Below the pieces are notes generated by a model. The model made no database searches and had not been told where the DNA came from. It worked only from the letters and a program-made list of their open reading frames with translations. A program made the translations under genes and the position numbers. DNA of 11,095 bases from Betaproteobacteria bacterium (GTDB lineage Bacteria; Pseudomonadota; Gammaproteobacteria; Burkholderiales; Eutrophovitaceae): NCBI GenBank assembly GCA_009886305.1, contig QXZO01000109.1:1-11095 (forward strand), read 5' to 3'. This document shows, one piece after another, positions 7,742 through 11,095 of this stretch (position 1 is the first letter of the stretch; each line of letters opens with the position of its first letter).

Positions 7742-7787
7742 CTGTTTTTAACGGTATCATAGCCTACGAGAAGTATAACTATGTTAA

Positions 7788-7980
7788 ATGGATATGCTTA
7801 TGATGATAAAGTCTGTCTTCAAGTTTGTTTATTGTAAAACTATTTTTTCTGTGATAACGAGTAGTGTTTATTTTTTAATCCAAATCTTGACTCTATCTTT
7901 ACGATAGGACATCCTTTAACAGGAATTGAAACATCGCTTAAATCCTATCAGCGGGAACTTGTTAAGCGACAAAACAACTA
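7788..7980 (+). pseudogene. Possible decayed small gene upstream of smg
   Basis: An ATG at 7788 opens a 39-codon frame ending at TAG 7905-7907. It encodes a short, very hydrophobic peptide (…IKSVFKFVYCKTIFSV…), like a signal peptide or single membrane helix. A different frame without a start codon runs from about 7868 to the TAA at 7978-7980. Its tail, IETSLKSYQRELVKRQNN, has the look of real protein sequence, and its stop falls 9 bases before the smg start. The frames overlap around a T-run at 7871-7876, so one indel there could join them into a product of about 60 residues. I recognise no family; it does not resemble the C-terminus of DprA as I know it. The whole pattern may be chance in AT-rich DNA. 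Confidence 0.2.
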
Positions 7981-7984
7981 AGGA
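7980..7984 (+). promoter_or_regulatory. Shine-Dalgarno sequence of smg
   Basis: AAGGA sits 5 bases before the smg ATG at 7990, a good spacing. It supports that start and is the only clear ribosome binding site near a gene start in the window. Confidence 0.75.
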
Positions 7985-7989
7985 CGTAT

Positions 7990-8448
7990 ATGTTCGACAT
8001 ACTTTTCTTTCTAGTCGAGAATTTTTTCCCGCACGGCACCCTTCCCGACAATGAAACCATTACCCGAAAACTTTCGGATGCTGGGTTCGAAGAAGAAGAC
8101 ATTTCTGAGGTCCTCGGTTGGTTAAGAGGCTTTAACTCTTTTGAGGACCCCAACGCCTACCGAGGGAATTTAGAAAATAGCAGTGGTTTCAGGGTTTTTT
8201 CTCCTGAAGAAGTCAACGGCCTTTCTACCAAAGCGCGAGGTTTTTTAACCTTCTTGGTTGACTCAGAGTTAATCTCGTCCACGCAACGAGAGGTGATAAT
8301 TGAACGCGTTATAGCGCTTTCTGAGTCTCAAGTAGGGGTTGATGAAATTAAGTTAATAGTATTGCTGGCTTTATGGCACCAACAAGAATCAATCGACGGC
8401 ATGATGCTAGAACTTTTAGCTGCACGAGACGAATCCAGCTTGCAGTGA
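7990..8448 (+). CDS. smg: Smg family protein (DUF494)
   Basis: Small acidic protein of 152 residues belonging to the Smg/DUF494 family (E. coli Smg is 157 residues). Its biochemical role is not established. Matches to the family run along the length: MFDILFFLVENFF at the N-terminus, LSDAGFEEEDISEVLGWLRGF, FRVFSPEEVNGLSTKARGFLTFL, REVIIERVIAL and DEIKLIVLLALWHQ. It is predicted to be cytoplasmic and mainly helical, with no signal peptide, membrane segment or metal motif. The start is supported by AAGGA 5 bases upstream. In many Proteobacteria smg lies between dprA and topA; here topA follows after 66 bases but dprA is missing upstream. Confidence 0.93.
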   Translation: MFDILFFLVENFFPHGTLPDNETITRKLSDAGFEEEDISEVLGWLRGFNSFEDPNAYRGNLENSSGFRVFSPEEVNGLSTKARGFLTFLVDSELISSTQREVIIERVIALSESQVGVDEIKLIVLLALWHQQESIDGMMLELLAARDESSLQ

Positions 8449-8459
8449 ACCTACTAAAG

Positions 8460-8488
8460 TTGGCGTAAACGGTCTAGTCTTGTATGAT
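8460..8488 (+). promoter_or_regulatory. Candidate sigma-70 promoter of topA
   Basis: TTGGCG at 8460-8465 (-35, four of six consensus bases) and TATGAT at 8483-8488 (-10, five of six) are separated by exactly 17 bases in the gap between smg and topA. Transcription would start near 8495, giving a leader of about 20 bases before the topA ATG. This would allow topA to be expressed separately from smg. Known topA promoters respond to supercoiling, but nothing in this sequence shows that. Confidence 0.55.
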
Positions 8489-8514
8489 CCTGCCAAAAAC
8501 CTCTTCGGTAAATC

Positions 8515-11095
8515 ATGGCTCAAAATCTTCTAATAGTAGAATCTCCATCGAAAGCTAGCACGCTCAAGAAATATTTAGGTAGCACTTTCGACATTCTCGC
8601 GTCCTATGGGCACATCAGGGACCTTCGCGCAAAAGAAGGCGCTGTGGACACGGAAAATAGTTTTACGCTTGATTATGAGCTCGTTGCTCGAAACAAAAAG
8701 CATGTGGACGCAATTACCAAGGCAGTAAAGAAAGCTGACACCGTTTATTTAGCGACCGATCCAGACCGCGAGGGTGAGGCCATCGCTTGGCATTTAGCTG
8801 AAATTCTAGAGGGTAAAAAATTACTCAAAAACAAAGCCCTTAAAAGGGTTGTTTTTTACGAGATAACTGAAACAGCGGTTCAAGAAGCAATCAATAAGCC
8901 TCGAGATATCTCGATGCCTCTCGTTAATGCGCAACAAGCTAGACGAGCTTTAGATCATTTGGTCGGTTTCAATTTGTCTCCTATTTTATGGCGGAAAATT
9001 GCAAGAAACCTTTCGGCAGGTAGAGTGCAAAGTCCTGCGCTCCGGCTTATCGTTGAGCGAGAACAAGCAATAGAGCAGTTTGATAATGAAGAATATTGGT
9101 CTATTCATCTAAAAACCTCCAAAGGAAAACAGCCCTTTGAGGCTAAACTCGTAAGCTTTAAAAATGAAAAAGTAGAACAGTTTTCATTTCGATCTGATAA
9201 AGAACACCTAGAAACTGTTAATGCGATTAAGGCAGAATCCAACGGAAACCTCGTGGTTTCGAAGATTACTCGAAAACCGAGATCAAGATCACCTGCGGCA
9301 CCTTTTACGACTTCTACTATGCAACAAGAGGCGGTTCGTAAGTTAGGGCTAACCGCTAGATCCACAATGAGCGCGGCTCAGCAACTATACGAAGGCATCG
9401 AAATTGGCGGGTCTATCGAGGGTTTAATTACGTACATGAGGACGGACTCCGTAGCTCTCTCAAATGATGCGATTTCGGATGTTAGGACATACGTATCCAA
9501 CAACTTCTCTGCGGATTATTTGCCAATCAAGCCCGTTGTTTATAAAACAAAATCTAAAAACGCCCAGGAGGCGCACGAAGCAATACGGCCAACATCTATA
9601 AGGCGCACACCTGAATCTTTAAAACCCTTCCTGAGGCCAGACCAAGCGATCCTCTATGAAATGATATGGAAAAGAACCGTTGCGTCACAAATGTCTCCCG
9701 CAAAATTCGACACCACAAGCGTTGAGTTAGAAACAAAACCGATCGGCACTCTTTTCAGAGCAAATGGACAGATATTAGTATTTCCAGGTTTTATGTCGGT
9801 CTACTTGGAAGGCGCCGATGATTCGACCACTGAAAGCGAGTCAAAACTCCCAGAGCTTTCAGAAAATGATTCGTTAACGATAGAGGACATTTTTGGAGAA
9901 CAACACTTCACCCAACCACCTCCACGTTACTCTGAAGCAAGCCTGGTCAAAACATTAGAAGAGTATGGTATCGGTCGACCATCCACGTATGCAAACATAA
10001 TTTCTACACTTGTTGAGCGAGGGTACGCAAACCTCGATAAGAAGCGATTTAACCCCTCAGACGTTGGGCGAATCGTGAACAACTTCTTAACAACTCATTT
10101 TGATACATATCTCGACTACAGTTTCACTGCAGATCTAGAAGCTGAATTAGACGAGATTTCAAACGGTACGCTTGATTGGATGAAAGTCATCGGTAAGTTT
10201 TGGCAATCTTTCTCAGGCCAGATTGAGAATAAAGCCAGCGCGAACCGAGGAGTGCCATTGCCAGGAGCGCCTGAACCGATACGAACATGGAAAGATTTCT
10301 CTAGACAGGTTATTTCGCCGGAATGGATAGACCAGAGAAAGCCCGAGGCTTGCCCTAAATGTGCCAGTCCCGTTTTGCTTCAAAATAGCTCTCGAGGGCT
10401 CTTTGTTGGATGTAGTGCATATCCAAAATGTGATTTCACAGAGCCGTTTGGCTCAGGACCAGTTCAAAAAGAACCTCTATTATTGGGCGAGGACCCAGAG
10501 TCTTTAAAACCAATTTATCTGTTAAGCGGGCCTTACGGTCCCTATGTACAAATTGGAGAAACACCACCTCAGGGGTCCAAAGAAAAAAAACCAAAAAGAG
10601 GGGCTTGGCCGAAAGATGCCCAATTCCCGTCAGAGGCTAGCGAAGAAGCGTTCGCGGTCGCGTTAAAAGCTCTAAGTTTACCTCGAAGTATTGGTAATCA
10701 CCCCGAAACAGAGAAGCCGATAGAAGCCAACATTGGACGCTTCGGGCCTTATCTAAAACATGATGGTGGATTTAAATCAATACCAAAAACTGACAGTGTT
10801 TATGATATCGACCTTGATCGAGCAGTAGAGCTTTTAGCACAAAAAGGCGCAGCTAGTGGCCGTGCATTAGGAAATCACCCTGCTGATAAAAAACCAATCT
10901 CTGTAAGAAGCGGTCGTTATGGGCCTTATGTTAAATGCGGATCTACAAACGCCACTATTCCAAAAGAGTTAGATCCGGATACTATTAGCCTTGATGATGC
11001 GGTGGAGTTAATCAACCAAAAGTTAGCTAAATCACCTCAGAAATCAGCGGTTAAAAAATCAGCGGTTAAAAAATCAGCGGTTAAAAAATCAGCGG
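8515..11095 (+). CDS. topA: DNA topoisomerase I (type IA), C-terminus cut by right edge
   Basis: Relaxes negatively supercoiled DNA through a transient 5'-phosphotyrosine strand break. 860 codons are visible without a stop. The TOPRIM domain opens with NLLIVESPSKA (E9) and contains the metal-binding TDPDREGEA (D82, D84, E86). Core landmarks are NAQQARRALDHLVGF, LSAGRVQSPALRLIVERE, and the active-site Y307 in TYMRTDS, followed by QEAHEAIRPT and EYGIGRPSTYANIISTL. After the core comes a single C4 zinc ribbon (C613, C616, C633, C639), then three GPY/GRY-type C-terminal repeats (YGPYVQIG, GRFGPYLKHDG, GRYGPYVKCG) and a lysine-rich tail. E. coli TopA instead has several zinc ribbons, so this is the repeat-bearing form common in other Proteobacteria and actinobacteria. 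The start at 8515 leaves the usual short lead into VESPSKA, though its ribosome binding site is weak. It follows smg by 66 bases and has a candidate promoter there. Confidence 0.97.
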   Translation, partial: MAQNLLIVESPSKASTLKKYLGSTFDILASYGHIRDLRAKEGAVDTENSFTLDYELVARNKKHVDAITKAVKKADTVYLATDPDREGEAIAWHLAEILEGKKLLKNKALKRVVFYEITETAVQEAINKPRDISMPLVNAQQARRALDHLVGFNLSPILWRKIARNLSAGRVQSPALRLIVEREQAIEQFDNEEYWSIHLKTSKGKQPFEAKLVSFKNEKVEQFSFRSDKEHLETVNAIKAESNGNLVVSKITRKPRSRSPAAPFTTSTMQQEAVRKLGLTARSTMSAAQQLYEGIEIGGSIEGLITYMRTDSVALSNDAISDVRTYVSNNFSADYLPIKPVVYKTKSKNAQEAHEAIRPTSIRRTPESLKPFLRPDQAILYEMIWKRTVASQMSPAKFDTTSVELETKPIGTLFRANGQILVFPGFMSVYLEGADDSTTESESKLPELSENDSLTIEDIFGEQHFTQPPPRYSEASLVKTLEEYGIGRPSTYANIISTLVERGYANLDKKRFNPSDVGRIVNNFLTTHFDTYLDYSFTADLEAELDEISNGTLDWMKVIGKFWQSFSGQIENKASANRGVPLPGAPEPIRTWKDFSRQVISPEWIDQRKPEACPKCASPVLLQNSSRGLFVGCSAYPKCDFTEPFGSGPVQKEPLLLGEDPESLKPIYLLSGPYGPYVQIGETPPQGSKEKKPKRGAWPKDAQFPSEASEEAFAVALKALSLPRSIGNHPETEKPIEANIGRFGPYLKHDGGFKSIPKTDSVYDIDLDRAVELLAQKGAASGRALGNHPADKKPISVRSGRYGPYVKCGSTNATIPKELDPDTISLDDAVELINQKLAKSPQKSAVKKSAVKKSAVKKSA
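11041..11095 (+). repeat. 15-base tandem repeat in topA encoding KSAVK units
   Basis: The unit AAATCAGCGGTTAAA is repeated without any mismatch from 11041 to the window edge, 3.7 copies visible. It is in frame with topA and encodes K-S-A-V-K, a basic tail. Similar lysine-rich tails on type IA topoisomerases of other bacteria help DNA binding. Identical units at DNA level suggest recent expansion by replication slippage. The total copy number cannot be seen. Confidence 0.9.

Larger units (their letters stand above)
7742..7989. other. Divergent intergenic region between def and smg
   Basis: This 248-base AT-rich stretch must hold the promoters of both the def operon (minus) and smg (plus), but I cannot place either with confidence. 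On the minus strand, TTGAAG (7822-7817) is followed 17 bases later by a poor -10, AAGCAT. A better -10, TATGAT (7761-7756), has no -35. On the plus strand, TTGACT at 7887-7892 lacks a good -10 at the right distance. A small hairpin CTATC-TTTAC-GATAG lies at 7892-7906. Many gammaproteobacteria have a LysM gene and dprA between def and smg; neither is present here as an intact gene. Confidence 0.7.

Noticed and set aside
7756..7761. TATGAT on the minus strand as the def -10 element
   Set aside because: No acceptable -35 lies 16-18 bases upstream, and it would leave only about a dozen bases of leader, so I do not list it as a promoter.
7892..7906. Hairpin CTATC-TTTAC-GATAG considered as a terminator
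   Set aside because: The stem is only five mostly weak pairs with no following T-run, and no gene ends just upstream of it.
9105..9365. 86-codon minus-strand frame inside topA
   Set aside because: It is the complement of conserved topoisomerase coding sequence, with no promoter or domain.

Overview
The window is chromosomal housekeeping DNA, most likely from a gammaproteobacterium, possibly an uncultured one with AT-leaning sequence. The grounds are the def-fmt-rsmB cluster, a divergent smg-topA pair and the close match of the transketolase N-terminus to the Escherichia coli enzyme. The rsmB / DUF4390 / ntrY / ntrX order and the TopA C-terminal layout also recall betaproteobacteria, so the class is an inference. 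I see no insertion sequence, phage gene, CRISPR array, rRNA or tRNA.

Layout: the left 7.7 kb is read on the minus strand. In transcription order it holds def (7741-7223), fmt (7226-6297), rsmB (6287-5019), a DUF4390 signal-peptide protein (5053-4472), ntrY (4472-2301), ntrX (2298-1048), then after a 145-base gap tkt (902 to the left edge, cut off). From def to ntrX the genes overlap or are separated by at most 9 bases, so they look like one operon. The right 3.1 kb is read on the plus strand: smg (7990-8448), then topA from 8515 to the right edge, also cut off. A 248-base divergent intergenic region (7742-7989) separates the two blocks.

Roles: def, fmt and rsmB serve the start of translation and ribosome maturation (N-terminal deformylation, formylation of initiator Met-tRNA, 16S rRNA m5C methylation). 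DUF4390, ntrY and ntrX form a signalling module: an exported protein, a membrane histidine kinase and its response regulator. tkt belongs to the pentose phosphate pathway. topA relaxes negative supercoils.

Most notable: NtrX keeps an intact receiver and Fis-type DNA-binding helix, but its central AAA+ domain has lost the Walker A lysine, the Walker B acidic pair and the whole segment that carries the sigma-54 contact loop (GAFTGA). It cannot be an ordinary sigma-54 activator. Secondary points are a 15-base tandem repeat encoding a lysine-rich tail at the end of the visible topA, the absence of dprA between def and smg with a possible decayed frame in its place, and the tight coupling of the DUF4390 gene to ntrY.
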